DNA of 23,947 bases from Psychrobacter sp. UBA5136 (GCF_002414005.1 NZ_DHYG01000033.1:47523-71469), one strand, 5' to 3'; counted from the first letter of the stretch, positions 1-8,701 are shown. Notes: generated from the letters alone by a model not told the origin. Translations and numbers: made by a program.

Positions 1-107
1 ATTACTTTTCACTCACTATAGATGGTTTGGTGTTTATCTAAATGACGCAGTGAAGCTACACGGTAGATCCATCTCCCCATTTTAAGACGAAGTTAAGCAG
101 GAGTTTT

Positions 108-1427
108 TTACTCTGCTGACGTACGCCACTGACCTTGAATCATAATACCTTTAATAGGGTTTAAACCCATTTGATAAGCAAGATCAGCGGGGCGGGTGAT
201 ATCCCATAATGCCAAATCAGCATCGCAACCAACTTCTATTTTACCCTTTTTAGCTAGACCTAACGCTTGTGCTGCGTGAACAGTTGCTCCTGCCAATACT
301 TCTTCAGGTGTTAGATAAAATAGTGTACAGCCCATGTTCATCGCTAATAACAGCGATGTTAATGGCGAAGTACCAGGGTTGCAGTCGGTTGAAACGGCCA
401 TTGGCACCTTATGTTTACGCAGCGTTTCAATCGGTGGTAGCTTGGTATCGCGCAGGGTATAAAATGCGCCTGGCAATAGTACGGCAACCGTGTTGCTCTC
501 AGCCATCTTCTTAATATCATCTTCTGATAAATGCTCAAGATGGTCGCTTGATAGTCCTTGGTACTCGGTGACTAATGCACTAGCACCCATATTTGAGAGC
601 TGCTCAGCGTGCAACTTCACTGGCAAGTCTAAGGAGCGGGCAACGTCAAAGACGCGTTTAATTTGCTCAGCAGTAAAGGCAATATTTTCACAAAAGCCAT
701 CGACTGCATCGACCAAACCCTCGCTATGCAAGATTGGTAACCACTGGCAAACTTGTTCGATATACGCATCGGCATTGTCTTTATATTCAGGCGGCAGAGC
801 ATGGGCAGCTAAGTATGTGGTGCTAATATGAATACCATGTTTTTCACCAAGCGCGCGGGCAACTTTTAGCATTTTGCGCTCAGTTTCTAGGTCCAAACCA
901 TAACCAGATTTGATTTCGACACTGGTCACACCTTCTTTAATAAGCGCGAGCAAACGTTTTTCACTTTGGGTAAATAGTGCCTCAAAACTGGCTTCGCGAG
1001 TGGCGCTCACCGTCGAGACGATACCGCCACCTTGCGCTGCAATATCTTGATAGCTGGCACCATGCAATCGCGCTTCAAACTCATTGCTGCGGTTGCCAGC
1101 ATAAACGATATGAGTATGACAATCGATGAGTCCGGACGTTATCCAGTTACCATCCACGTCTTTAATTTGAGCATTTTTATAATAAGTGAGGTGCGGCTTT
1201 ATTTGCTCATACTTGCCAATCCATGCAATTTTGCTGTCCTTGATACCGACAGCGGCGTTTTCTAATTGACCATAAGGGACGCTTTGATTCTGATCATTAT
1301 TTTGGTTGTTATTATAAATATCAAACCCGTATTGCGCTGAAAAGGTGGCGAGATTGGCATTTATAATGATATGGTCAAATGATTTTAGATCAGGTGTCTG
1401 TTCTGTAGAATTTGTAGAGTCATTCAT
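108..1427 (-). CDS. hutI: Imidazolonepropionase (histidine degradation, step 3)
   Basis: Cytoplasmic metal-dependent amidohydrolase that opens 4-imidazolone-5-propionate to N-formimino-L-glutamate. The 439-residue product has the amidohydrolase metal motif DCHTHIVYAG (His104, His106), a further metal ligand in KLHAEQLSNMG, and the late segment STDCNPGTSP with the conserved Asp. These fit HutI along its whole length. An Asn/Gln-rich stretch near residues 38-49 looks like a lineage-specific low-complexity insert. The start is supported by an AGGA-type ribosome site about 7 bases upstream. It is the last gene of the leftward hut series, 18 bp downstream of hutG, so it is probably co-transcribed. 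HutG should use its product directly. I see no convincing terminator after it. Confidence 0.96.
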   Translation of the reverse strand: MNDSTNSTEQTPDLKSFDHIIINANLATFSAQYGFDIYNNNQNNDQNQSVPYGQLENAAVGIKDSKIAWIGKYEQIKPHLTYYKNAQIKDVDGNWITSGLIDCHTHIVYAGNRSNEFEARLHGASYQDIAAQGGGIVSTVSATREASFEALFTQSEKRLLALIKEGVTSVEIKSGYGLDLETERKMLKVARALGEKHGIHISTTYLAAHALPPEYKDNADAYIEQVCQWLPILHSEGLVDAVDGFCENIAFTAEQIKRVFDVARSLDLPVKLHAEQLSNMGASALVTEYQGLSSDHLEHLSEDDIKKMAESNTVAVLLPGAFYTLRDTKLPPIETLRKHKVPMAVSTDCNPGTSPLTSLLLAMNMGCTLFYLTPEEVLAGATVHAAQALGLAKKGKIEVGCDADLALWDITRPADLAYQMGLNPIKGIMIQGQWRTSAE

Positions 1428-1445
1428 AGTGTAATCCTGCTTATG

Positions 1446-2555
1446 TTAAAGCGAGTAGGTTTTGGTAATGAATAAGTGCTGTTCGATAATAGTGGCCAAT
1501 AAGCGAGCGGCAACCTTACAGCTGCGTCCATCAATATCATAAGTTGGGTTAATCTCAGCAATATCAGCCAATTTTACTTTGCCTGATGCCATGATACGTT
1601 TGACTGCGCGCTCAACGAAACTCAGATCAATACCATAGGCTGCTGGCGCACTGACACCAGGTATGACACTCGCTGGCAAGCAATCCATGTCAATGGTTAA
1701 ATAGATGATATCAACGTTATTAATAAAGGCATCTATTTGAGCAGCAATTTTTTTCCATTTCTTATTAATGCAATCTTCGTCACTGATAATATGGACGCCT
1801 AACTGCTCAGCACGGTCAAAGAGCGCGGCAGTGTTGGAAAATCGACTGACGCCGATACAACAATAGTGAAATGGCTGATCCTGTGCATCAAGGTGCTCGG
1901 CAATCTGGCGAAATGGCGTACCAGAGGTGGCGACGTCAGACTGACGAATGTCCAGATGCGCATCAAAGTTAATGACGCCAATTCTAGGCATGGCGCTCGT
2001 ATTGCTTTCGATATTGTCAGTACTATGAGTAGTCTCACTGGTTTCTGACGATAGTGCTTGCCACAATCCTAAAAAGCTACCATAAGCAATGGCATGACCA
2101 CCACCAAGTCCAATGGGTAAGCCGCCTTGCTCAATTATATGACTGACTTTATCAGCATACTTCCGCTGGGCTTGCTCTAGAGTATTTGCGGCAAGATCAT
2201 CATTATCGTGACAATGGATGTCACCAGCATCACCCAGTAGCGTTGACAGTTGACCATCAAAGCGTTGTTGCAGCTCAGAGATAACTGGCAGCGCGGCAAA
2301 TGCCTGACGAATTAAAGGCGGCGCCGCTCTCGCACCCACGCGGCCTTGATTGCGTTTGACGCCTTGGTCACAAGCGAACCCGATCAATCCAATGCGCTGG
2401 CCGTTTTGCTGACCGCTGTTATCAAAGGCATAGGGCTGCGCGATCTGATACCAGTAGCGGGCGCGCGCAGTCTCAAACGGCTCTGCACGCCCTGTCCACT
2501 TGCTCATATCAGCGTGGCTGTGGCTAACGGTAGTACCCGTCGTCGATATGCTCAT
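1446..2555 (-). CDS. hutG: Formimidoylglutamase (arginase/agmatinase family)
   Basis: Hydrolyses N-formimino-L-glutamate to L-glutamate and formamide. The binuclear manganese site of the ureohydrolase family is visible as GGGHA (His154), NFDAHLD (Asp198, His200, Asp202) and TIDMDCLP (Asp289, Asp291). The family's ADIAEINP block follows near the C-terminus. At 369 residues it is longer than the usual 310-330. Extra length lies in the N-terminus and in a Ser/Thr/Glu-rich insert at about residues 169-189, just before the DAHLD motif. A strong AAAGGAGAT ribosome site precedes the ATG. It lies 47 bp after hutH and 18 bp before hutI in the same direction. The arginase-type fold, not the N-formylglutamate amidohydrolase type, implies the four-step pathway without HutF. 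Confidence 0.94.
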   Translation of the reverse strand: MSISTTGTTVSHSHADMSKWTGRAEPFETARARYWYQIAQPYAFDNSGQQNGQRIGLIGFACDQGVKRNQGRVGARAAPPLIRQAFAALPVISELQQRFDGQLSTLLGDAGDIHCHDNDDLAANTLEQAQRKYADKVSHIIEQGGLPIGLGGGHAIAYGSFLGLWQALSSETSETTHSTDNIESNTSAMPRIGVINFDAHLDIRQSDVATSGTPFRQIAEHLDAQDQPFHYCCIGVSRFSNTAALFDRAEQLGVHIISDEDCINKKWKKIAAQIDAFINNVDIIYLTIDMDCLPASVIPGVSAPAAYGIDLSFVERAVKRIMASGKVKLADIAEINPTYDIDGRSCKVAARLLATIIEQHLFITKTYSL

Positions 2556-2602
2556 TGCCGATCTCCTTTAATCCATCAAGCTTTTATTTAGAGTGATGTC
2601 TC

Positions 2603-4165
2603 TTATTTAGACTCGTACCAATCATTACGCAGAGCCTGCCAATGATTCGTCAGCGAGCCATCTAATACCAACTGCTTAGCTGCTTCGATATCGGGGGCCA
2701 GATAGCGATCTTTGTCATAAAAAGTTACTTGCTCACGCAATTTTTGATGCGCTGTCTTTAACGCTTCTGAGGTATCTAGTCCGCGATGGAAATCGATACC
2801 TTGACCAGCAGCCAGTAATTCGATGCCAATAATAGTGGCAGTATTTTGTGCCATCTCATATAGGCGGCGCGCACAATAAGTCGCCATCGATACATGGTCT
2901 TCTTGGTTGGCAGAGGTGGGGATACTATCGACGCTACCTGGGTGAGCCATAGATTTGTTTTCTGAAGCCAGCGCTGCTGCAGTTACGTGGGCGATCATAA
3001 AGCCTGAGTTCACCCCTGCATTTTCTACCAAGAATGGCGGTAAGCCACCTGATAAAGTTGCGTCAATCAATAGAGCAACACGGCGCTCAGACATAGAACC
3101 AATCTCAGCAATCGCTAAAGCGAGCATATCAGCAGCGAAAGCCACTGGCTCGGCGTGGAAATTACCACCAGATATAGCAACTGGACCGTCATCATTATTA
3201 AAGATAAGCGGGTTATCTGTCACCGCATTGGCTTCTATTAACAGCGTCTTGCCTGCTTGGTTGATGATATCAAGGCAAGCACCCATGACCTGCGGCTGGC
3301 AACGTAGGCAATAAGGGTCTTGAACTCGATCGTCCTGTTCGTCATTATGCGAGGCGCGAATAGCACTGCCTTTAATCAGTTGACGGTGGGCTTTTGCGAT
3401 TTCAATTTGTCCATGGTGACCACGCACTTCATGAATGCGCGCATCAAATGGCGCATCTGAGCCTTTGGCGGCATCGATAGACAGTGAGCCGACGATGGTT
3501 GCTGTCTCAAGTAAATCACGTGCTAGAAAATAACCACGTAATGCTAAGGCCGTTGATACTTGAGTGCCATTAATAAGAGCCAGTCCTTCTTTAGCTGCTA
3601 GGGTAATGGGCTCAAGGCCATGCTGCGCTAGCGCATCAGCAGCAAGTACTTTTTTGCCATCAACATAAACATGACCTTCACCCATCATTGCAAGTGTCAT
3701 ATGCGATAAAGGCGCTAAGTCACCAGAAGCACCCACTGAGCCTTTGGCAGGGATATGTGGCGTAATTTGGTTGTTAATTAAACCAAGTAAGCTGTCGACC
3801 ACGACGCGGCGAACACCAGATACGCCCTGCGCAAGGCTAGCAACTTTCATCACCATAATCAGACGGACGACATCAGCAGGAAGAGCGTCGCCAGTACCAA
3901 CCGAATGCGATACAATCAAATTACGCTGGAGCAATTCTAATTGATCATCGCTGATACGAGTTTTTGCCAGTAATCCAAAACCTGTGTTGATGCCATAAGC
4001 ACTTTTGTCGCGAGCAATGATAGTACGTACATCTTCATGTGAAGCGTCAATCGCTGCGTACGCACTGTCAGGAAGGGTTAATATGACAGGTCGCTCATAA
4101 ATATCGCGCAACATCTCAAAGCTTAATTGGCGGGGATTTAGGGTTAATTGTTTGATACCGTCCAT
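2603..4165 (-). CDS. hutH: Histidine ammonia-lyase
   Basis: First enzyme of histidine degradation: removes ammonia non-oxidatively from L-histidine to give trans-urocanate. The product has 520 residues, close to the usual ~510. The GSVGASGDLAPLSH block contains the Ala146-Ser147-Gly148 triad that cyclises to the MIO electrophile. YGINTGFG near residue 57 supplies the conserved active-site tyrosine region, and the QDPYCLRCQPQVMGA and TSANQEDHVSM blocks are also typical of the family. An AGGA sequence sits upstream of the ATG. It lies between hutG (47 bp away) and the YjiH-type membrane protein (120 bp away) in the same orientation. The 120-bp gap holds a short 13-base imperfect dyad (4232-4244) but no promoter I would defend. 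Confidence 0.97.
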   Translation of the reverse strand: MDGIKQLTLNPRQLSFEMLRDIYERPVILTLPDSAYAAIDASHEDVRTIIARDKSAYGINTGFGLLAKTRISDDQLELLQRNLIVSHSVGTGDALPADVVRLIMVMKVASLAQGVSGVRRVVVDSLLGLINNQITPHIPAKGSVGASGDLAPLSHMTLAMMGEGHVYVDGKKVLAADALAQHGLEPITLAAKEGLALINGTQVSTALALRGYFLARDLLETATIVGSLSIDAAKGSDAPFDARIHEVRGHHGQIEIAKAHRQLIKGSAIRASHNDEQDDRVQDPYCLRCQPQVMGACLDIINQAGKTLLIEANAVTDNPLIFNNDDGPVAISGGNFHAEPVAFAADMLALAIAEIGSMSERRVALLIDATLSGGLPPFLVENAGVNSGFMIAHVTAAALASENKSMAHPGSVDSIPTSANQEDHVSMATYCARRLYEMAQNTATIIGIELLAAGQGIDFHRGLDTSEALKTAHQKLREQVTFYDKDRYLAPDIEAAKQLVLDGSLTNHWQALRNDWYESK

Positions 4166-4285
4166 AGGATAATCCTAGTGTTGTAAGCCATGTTAATTAT
4201 ATTATTTTTAATTCATATTGCTGTTAAGCTAAACTAATTTAGTTAGGCACGTTTAACCAAACTAGTGAGTCTTATTCAATTTCTA

Positions 4286-5677
4286 TCAACCAATCCAACC
4301 TAGATACGTAGCCAACTGTCCAAAGGCAGCAGCTAGCAAAATACTGAGTACCACACGCTCAAACCAAATGATGACCATTTTGCCAACAGAGACCGGAATT
4401 TCGGTCGCCAATACACAAGGAATCATGGCAGAAAAGAATAGCACGCTGCTAATCGATATCACCCCAGCGACGTAGCGTGTTAGGATATCTGCCTCACTGA
4501 GTAGTAATGCTGGTAAAAACATTTCAGCGAGACCTGCAGACATACCTTTAGCGGCTGTAAGGGGTTCGGACAATCCGCCCAACCATGTAAAGGGGTAGAG
4601 TAGCAAACCTAAAATATCGAACACTGGCGTATACTTGGCTAATAATAATCCTGTCAATCCGACCGCTATAATAGAAGGTACAATCGCAGCTGCCATGGTC
4701 AAACCATCTCGAAAATTGGTCCATAGAATTTGCTTTAAATCTGATGCATGGCGTGATGTGGATAAACCCAGCTCGTATGCTGCTTTTAGACGCGTTCCTT
4801 TTTTATAATCCAAATTTGGACGATCAACTTCATTATCGAAAAGACTGATAGGCGGAATGCGAGCAGTAATAGCAGTGACAATAAAGGTAATGACCAAGGT
4901 TGACCAAAAAAACAGATTCCAAAACTCCATCAGATTCAGCGTTTTAGCGACGATGACCATAAACGCTGCCGACACCGTAGAAAAACCAGTGGCAATAATA
5001 ATGGCTTCACGCGCAGAATACTGTTTTTGTAGATAAACGCGGTTAGTAATTAATAATCCAATCGAATAGCTACCAACGAAAGAGGCAACAGCGTCAATTG
5101 CCGAGGCGCCTGGTGTTCTCCAGATAGGTTTCATAATCGGCTGCATCAGCACACCAATCATTTCAAGTAAGCCAAACCCCACTAAGAATGCCAAAATTAA
5201 TGCCCCAAGCGGGACAATCATGCCGACTGGCAGCGCCAGCTTTTCAAACAAAAATGGCAGCATGTCTTTTTCCATCATAAAGGCAGGCGCAGTGCCAGTG
5301 ATATACATCACGGCTAACAGCAGACCTAGCACTTTAAAGACCGTTAGAATTTTATGGGTGATATTTTTGCGCCATGAGCCATCTATCAAGGGTTTACTGA
5401 CGCCATAGAGTATCAGCAAAAATAATAAGGTAACGGATAAAGTATGCTGTTGATTGACCAAATAGGTTGCGCCATGATCGAACAAAATCGTGCTTTTTTC
5501 ACCAATGGTAAAAGGTACAAAAAACATTACCAAGCCAATGGCGCTAAACACGATTAGCTGTATTAGCGCGATGGGTTTCGACAATAGTTTTTCAGGCGGC
5601 GGCATATCAAGTGTTGGAGTGCCTGGTAGCGTGTCAGGTACTGGACTGCCCGGTGGCATAAGATCTTGTTCAGACAT
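4286..5677 (-). CDS. YjiH/Gate-domain membrane protein, candidate hut-pathway transporter
   Basis: A 463-residue integral membrane protein with roughly 9-11 hydrophobic segments and a Pro-rich, soluble N-terminus of about 30 residues. The segment around GASAIDAVASFVGSYSIGLL and the later helix pairs resemble the nucleoside-recognition 'Gate' family, specifically the YjiH-like group. That assignment is from remembered family character, not a search. A full AAGGAGGAT ribosome site precedes the ATG. It is embedded between hutU (69 bp upstream) and hutH (120 bp downstream) on the same strand, so it is very probably expressed with the histidine pathway. I infer uptake of histidine or urocanate, or export of a product such as formamide, but the substrate cannot be read from the sequence. 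No other transporter gene is present in this hut cluster. Confidence 0.8.
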   Translation of the reverse strand: MSEQDLMPPGSPVPDTLPGTPTLDMPPPEKLLSKPIALIQLIVFSAIGLVMFFVPFTIGEKSTILFDHGATYLVNQQHTLSVTLLFLLILYGVSKPLIDGSWRKNITHKILTVFKVLGLLLAVMYITGTAPAFMMEKDMLPFLFEKLALPVGMIVPLGALILAFLVGFGLLEMIGVLMQPIMKPIWRTPGASAIDAVASFVGSYSIGLLITNRVYLQKQYSAREAIIIATGFSTVSAAFMVIVAKTLNLMEFWNLFFWSTLVITFIVTAITARIPPISLFDNEVDRPNLDYKKGTRLKAAYELGLSTSRHASDLKQILWTNFRDGLTMAAAIVPSIIAVGLTGLLLAKYTPVFDILGLLLYPFTWLGGLSEPLTAAKGMSAGLAEMFLPALLLSEADILTRYVAGVISISSVLFFSAMIPCVLATEIPVSVGKMVIIWFERVVLSILLAAAFGQLATYLGWIG

Positions 5678-5746
5678 ATTATCCTCCTTGATAAAATGTT
5701 GAAAACGTCCTTTTACTTATTGATACCGTACAAGGACAAAGGATAG

Positions 5747-7480
5747 CTATTTAATCATTGGTAGTTTTAAGCCATAGTCTTTGGCGGTTTTGATAGCCAG
5801 CTCATAGCCTGCATCCGCATGACGCATGACACCAGAACCGCAATCATTGACCAGTACTCGTGACAAGCGTTTGGCTGCTGCATTAGTACCATCAGCGACA
5901 ATGACCATGCCAGAGTGCTGCGAGTAACCCATGCCAACGCCGCCGCCATGATGTAAGGATACCCAAGTTGCACCGCCTGCGACATTGAGCATACCGTTTA
6001 ATAATGCCCAATCAGAGACTGCATCTGAGCCATCTTTCATGCTTTCGGTTTCGCGGTTCGGGCTGGCAACAGAGCCCGTATCCAAATGGTCACGACCAAT
6101 GACAATAGGACCTTTAAGCTCACCGTTTTTGACCATCTCATTAAATGCCAAACCTGCTTTATCACGCTCGCCTAGACCTAGCCAGCAGATACGAGCAGGC
6201 AGTCCTTGAAACTGAATGCGATCTTTTGCCATATCGAGCCAGCGGTGCACATGGGTATTTTCAGGAAACAGCTCTTTGATTTTCTGATCGGTTTTATAGA
6301 TATCTTCTCGATCACCGGATAGTGCCACCCAGCGAAACGGCCCTTTACCTTGACAAAACAGTGGTCGCACATAAGCTGGGACAAAGCCTGGGAAGTTAAA
6401 GGCGTCTTTTACTCCTGCGTCGAAGGCCACTTGTCGAATGTTATTGCCATAGTCAGTCGCAGGGATACCCATGTCTTGTAGATCTAGCATGGCCTGTACG
6501 TGTACGGCGCAAGATTCAGCAGCGGCTTTGGTCAATGCGGCATGTTGCTCTGGATCTTCTTGTGCCGCCTTCCATTCTTCAACGCTCCAGCCACTTGGTA
6601 GATAACCATTAATCAAATCATGTGCCGAGGTTTGATCGGTCACTAAATCAGGTTTGATTTCACCAGCTTTGGCGCGCTTAACTATCTCGGGCAAGATATC
6701 TGCGGCATTACCAAGTAGCGCGATTGAGACCGCTTCGCCAGCTGCGGTATGTTGTTTGATGAGCTCATAAGCATGATCGAGATCGTCCGCTTGCTTATCG
6801 ACGTAACCAGTACGTAAGCGGAAATCGATACTTGATTGCTGACACTCGATATTTAAAGACGTCGCCCCAGCAAAGGTCGCGGCTAATGGCTGCGCGCCGC
6901 CCATCCCGCCAAGACCAGCGGTCAAAATCCACCGTCCTGCCCAGCTGCCATCATAATGCTGACGACCTGCTTCGACAAAGGTCTCATACGTGCCTTGGAC
7001 GATGCCCTGAGTACCGATATAAATCCAGCTGCCAGCCGTCATCTGCCCGTACATAAATAAGTCTTTACGATCGAGCTCATTAAAATGCTCCCACGTGGCC
7101 CAGCGTGGCACTAGGTTGGAGTTGGCAATCAATACACGCGGCGCATTTTCATGAGTTTGAAAGACGCCAACTGGCTTGCCTGATTGCACGAGTAAGGTCT
7201 CATCGTATTCTAATTCTTTAAGAGAGGCGAGGATTTGATCATAGCTTTCCCAGTTACGGGCAGCGCGGCCGATACCACCATAGACGACCAAACTCTTTGG
7301 ATTTTCAGCCACATCAGGATGAAGATTGTTTTGAATCATGCGATAAGGCGCTTCGGTTAGCCAGCTTTTACAATTCAGCTTACTGCCCGTCGGCGCCGCG
7401 ATATTACGACTCTCGTCACGACGCGTAAATTCATTATTATTATTTGATCCGTTTTTATTTATTCCATTAACGCTAGTCAT
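5747..7480 (-). CDS. hutU: Urocanate hydratase (urocanase)
   Basis: Converts urocanate to 4-imidazolone-5-propionate using tightly bound NAD+ as an electrophile. The NAD-binding glycine motif GLGGMGGAQP lies near residue 189 and the urocanase signature FQGLPARICW, with its active-site Cys, near residue 432. An open frame extends to an ATG at 7537, but I choose the ATG at 7480. It has AAAAGGATGG at good spacing, and the extra 19 residues do not look like family sequence. With this start the protein has 577 residues against ~557 usually; the excess is an Asn-rich N-terminal leader before the conserved SWLTEAPYRM. It is first in the leftward hut series, directly behind the HutC operator. Confidence 0.95.
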   Translation of the reverse strand: MTSVNGINKNGSNNNNEFTRRDESRNIAAPTGSKLNCKSWLTEAPYRMIQNNLHPDVAENPKSLVVYGGIGRAARNWESYDQILASLKELEYDETLLVQSGKPVGVFQTHENAPRVLIANSNLVPRWATWEHFNELDRKDLFMYGQMTAGSWIYIGTQGIVQGTYETFVEAGRQHYDGSWAGRWILTAGLGGMGGAQPLAATFAGATSLNIECQQSSIDFRLRTGYVDKQADDLDHAYELIKQHTAAGEAVSIALLGNAADILPEIVKRAKAGEIKPDLVTDQTSAHDLINGYLPSGWSVEEWKAAQEDPEQHAALTKAAAESCAVHVQAMLDLQDMGIPATDYGNNIRQVAFDAGVKDAFNFPGFVPAYVRPLFCQGKGPFRWVALSGDREDIYKTDQKIKELFPENTHVHRWLDMAKDRIQFQGLPARICWLGLGERDKAGLAFNEMVKNGELKGPIVIGRDHLDTGSVASPNRETESMKDGSDAVSDWALLNGMLNVAGGATWVSLHHGGGVGMGYSQHSGMVIVADGTNAAAKRLSRVLVNDCGSGVMRHADAGYELAIKTAKDYGLKLPMIK

Positions 7481-7557
7481 GATTCCATCCTTTTGATTAT
7501 CTATATATAGTTTGCCAATCGTCGTTTTCGGCAGCATTATTTGAAGTAGCCAATAAG

Positions 7558-7569
7558 TTGTATATACAA
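7558..7569. promoter_or_regulatory. HutC operator, perfect 12-bp palindrome
   Basis: TTGTATATACAA is a perfect inverted repeat and matches the TGTA-N2-TACA core known for HutC repressors of Pseudomonas, where urocanate releases the repressor. It overlaps the predicted start point and the edge of the -10 of the hutU promoter, which is the expected position for repression. The hutC gene lies divergently 190 bp away. A second AT-rich palindrome, CTATATATAG at 7501-7510, lacks the TGTA half-site. Confidence 0.75.
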
Positions 7570-7596
7570 ATTATCAAAGATATTTTTTTTATGCAA
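7568..7596 (-). promoter_or_regulatory. Predicted sigma70-type promoter of the hut operon
   Basis: Read on the minus strand, TTGCAT (7591-7596) and TAATTT (7568-7573) are separated by exactly 17 bases containing an A8 tract. Transcription would start about 7 bases further on, inside the TTGTATATACAA palindrome, leaving a leader of about 80 bases before hutU. This is inferred by eye from consensus and spacing. Confidence 0.55.
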
Positions 7597-7691
7597 GCAT
7601 TTTTTTATCAGTAGCCAAATTATTTATAAGGTTGTTTTGCTCAAAAGACTGCACTCATGGTGATTATGATAAGGGTCATGATATTATGTCA

Positions 7692-7725
7692 GCACTTGCA
7701 CTTGCACTTGCACTTGCACTTGCAC
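7692..7725 (+). repeat. Hexanucleotide tandem repeat (GCACTT, about 5.7 copies)
   Basis: Five perfect GCACTT units and a partial sixth lie head to tail, followed by decayed units (AGTTGCAGTT). The array ends about 22 bp before the first possible hutC start. A TAG in the hutC frame at 7735-7737 shows it is not part of the HutC reading frame. It probably lies in the 5' leader or promoter region of hutC. Copy number could vary by replication slippage. Confidence 0.9.
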
Positions 7726-7746
7726 AGTTGCAGTTAGCGGTTAAAG

Positions 7747-8538
7747 ATGAGTATGACAAAGGTGAAGCGTGACATGACAAAGGCAGTTCCAGCATATCAG
7801 CGGATTAAAAGCGCCATATTGGATAATATCCATTCGGGTAAATGGCAGGCAGGCGAAGCCATCTCCACCGAAATGGCATTAGCAAAAGAGTTTGGTGTAT
7901 CGCGAATGACCGTAAACCGTGCCTTAAAAGAATTGAGCGAGGAGCGGGTGTTAGAACGTCGGCAAGGGTCAGGGACGTTTGTTGCTCAGCAGCAGTTCAA
8001 TCATACCTTTGTAGAAGTGCGCAATATAGCCCAAGATTTAAAATCTGCCAATCGTGACTATCAGGCTCATGTTGTGAGTAAACGTACTATTACTGCAAGC
8101 ATGCTAGACGATGAAATGCGAGACAAGTTTAATATTGACGAAGAAGTTGTGGCTTCTAATTTAAAGGACTCTATTAGCACTACTGATAGCAATGAAGCAG
8201 CTATTTTATATGAAGTAAAAATCATTCATTTTGCCGATGGTCAGCCGATTCAGTTTGAAGAACGTTGGGTGGATGCGACAAAAGTACCAGATTTTATTGA
8301 GCAGGATTTTAGTGTGGTAAATACCAGTGATTACCTCATTGCCAAGAGCCCACTTGAGCGTGGTAGCTATATTATTCGGGCCTTAGCGGCTCCTGAAGAG
8401 ATTGCTAAGGCCTTGCAAATTCCTGTGCAGTCACCGACATTGGTGCTGCGACGTCGGACGTATTCAGCAGGGCAAGTACTGACCTTTGTCAAAATGTGGC
8501 ATGCAGGAGATCGTTATCAGTTTGCAGGCGAGCTGTAG
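7747..8538 (+). CDS. hutC: Histidine utilisation repressor, GntR/HutC subfamily
   Basis: Urocanate-responsive repressor of the hut genes. The 263-residue product has an N-terminal GntR winged helix (about residues 15-80), including FGVSRMTVNRALKELSEE and the wing RRQGSGTFVA. A UTRA ligand-binding domain follows (about 100-258) with the typical QFEERWVDA and SPLERGSYIIRA segments. Three ATGs are possible: 7747, 7753 and 7774. The last has AAAGGTGA nearby and starts just before the conserved AYQRIKSAIL, so the true protein may be 9 residues shorter. It is divergent from hutU with the predicted operator between them, so autoregulation is plausible but not shown. It converges on pstB, with 163 bp between them and no clear terminator. 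Confidence 0.92.
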   Translation: MSMTKVKRDMTKAVPAYQRIKSAILDNIHSGKWQAGEAISTEMALAKEFGVSRMTVNRALKELSEERVLERRQGSGTFVAQQQFNHTFVEVRNIAQDLKSANRDYQAHVVSKRTITASMLDDEMRDKFNIDEEVVASNLKDSISTTDSNEAAILYEVKIIHFADGQPIQFEERWVDATKVPDFIEQDFSVVNTSDYLIAKSPLERGSYIIRALAAPEEIAKALQIPVQSPTLVLRRRTYSAGQVLTFVKMWHAGDRYQFAGEL

Positions 8539-8701
8539 GCTTTATTTTTAAACGAACTTTCTTCGACGTATCTGACGATCTCTTAGCGTAAGGTTTTTGA
8601 CTTCGGGCAATTAAACTGTAGTGGACGAATAAAACTGGACAGCTAAGAAATTATACTATTCAGCTCATCTGATTGGATAACTGTTCTAGACAAATCGCAG
8701 C

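Noticed and set aside
38..51. 14-base match CTAAATGACGCAGT to the intact IS5-family element (17193-17206), suggesting an IS remnant at the left edge.
   Set aside because: The match stops abruptly on both sides and flanking codons do not resemble the transposase; a shared LRHL-coding stretch by chance is enough.
94..118. Hairpin (AGCAG...CTGCT on the minus strand) overlapping the hutI stop, as a possible terminator.
   Set aside because: The stem is short and bulged, contains the stop codon in its loop, and is not followed by a T-run, so it does not meet the pattern of an intrinsic terminator.
4232..4244. Imperfect dyad AACTAATTTAGTT in the hutH/YjiH gap as a second operator.
   Set aside because: It lacks the TGTA-N2-TACA core of HutC sites and no promoter elements accompany it; AT-rich dyads of this size are common by chance.
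7501..7510. CTATATATAG palindrome in the hutU leader as a second HutC site.
   Set aside because: It has no TGTA half-sites and is a simple alternating TA stretch.
7481..7537. 19-residue N-terminal extension of HutU.
   Set aside because: The ATG at 7480 has a well-placed AAAAGGATGG, and the extension would add unconserved sequence to an already long leader.
8622..8642. TGGACGAATAAAACTGGACA between hutC and pstB, with a repeated TGGAC, as a possible IS3-type end fragment.
   Set aside because: No partner end, no transposase piece and no target duplication could be found nearby.
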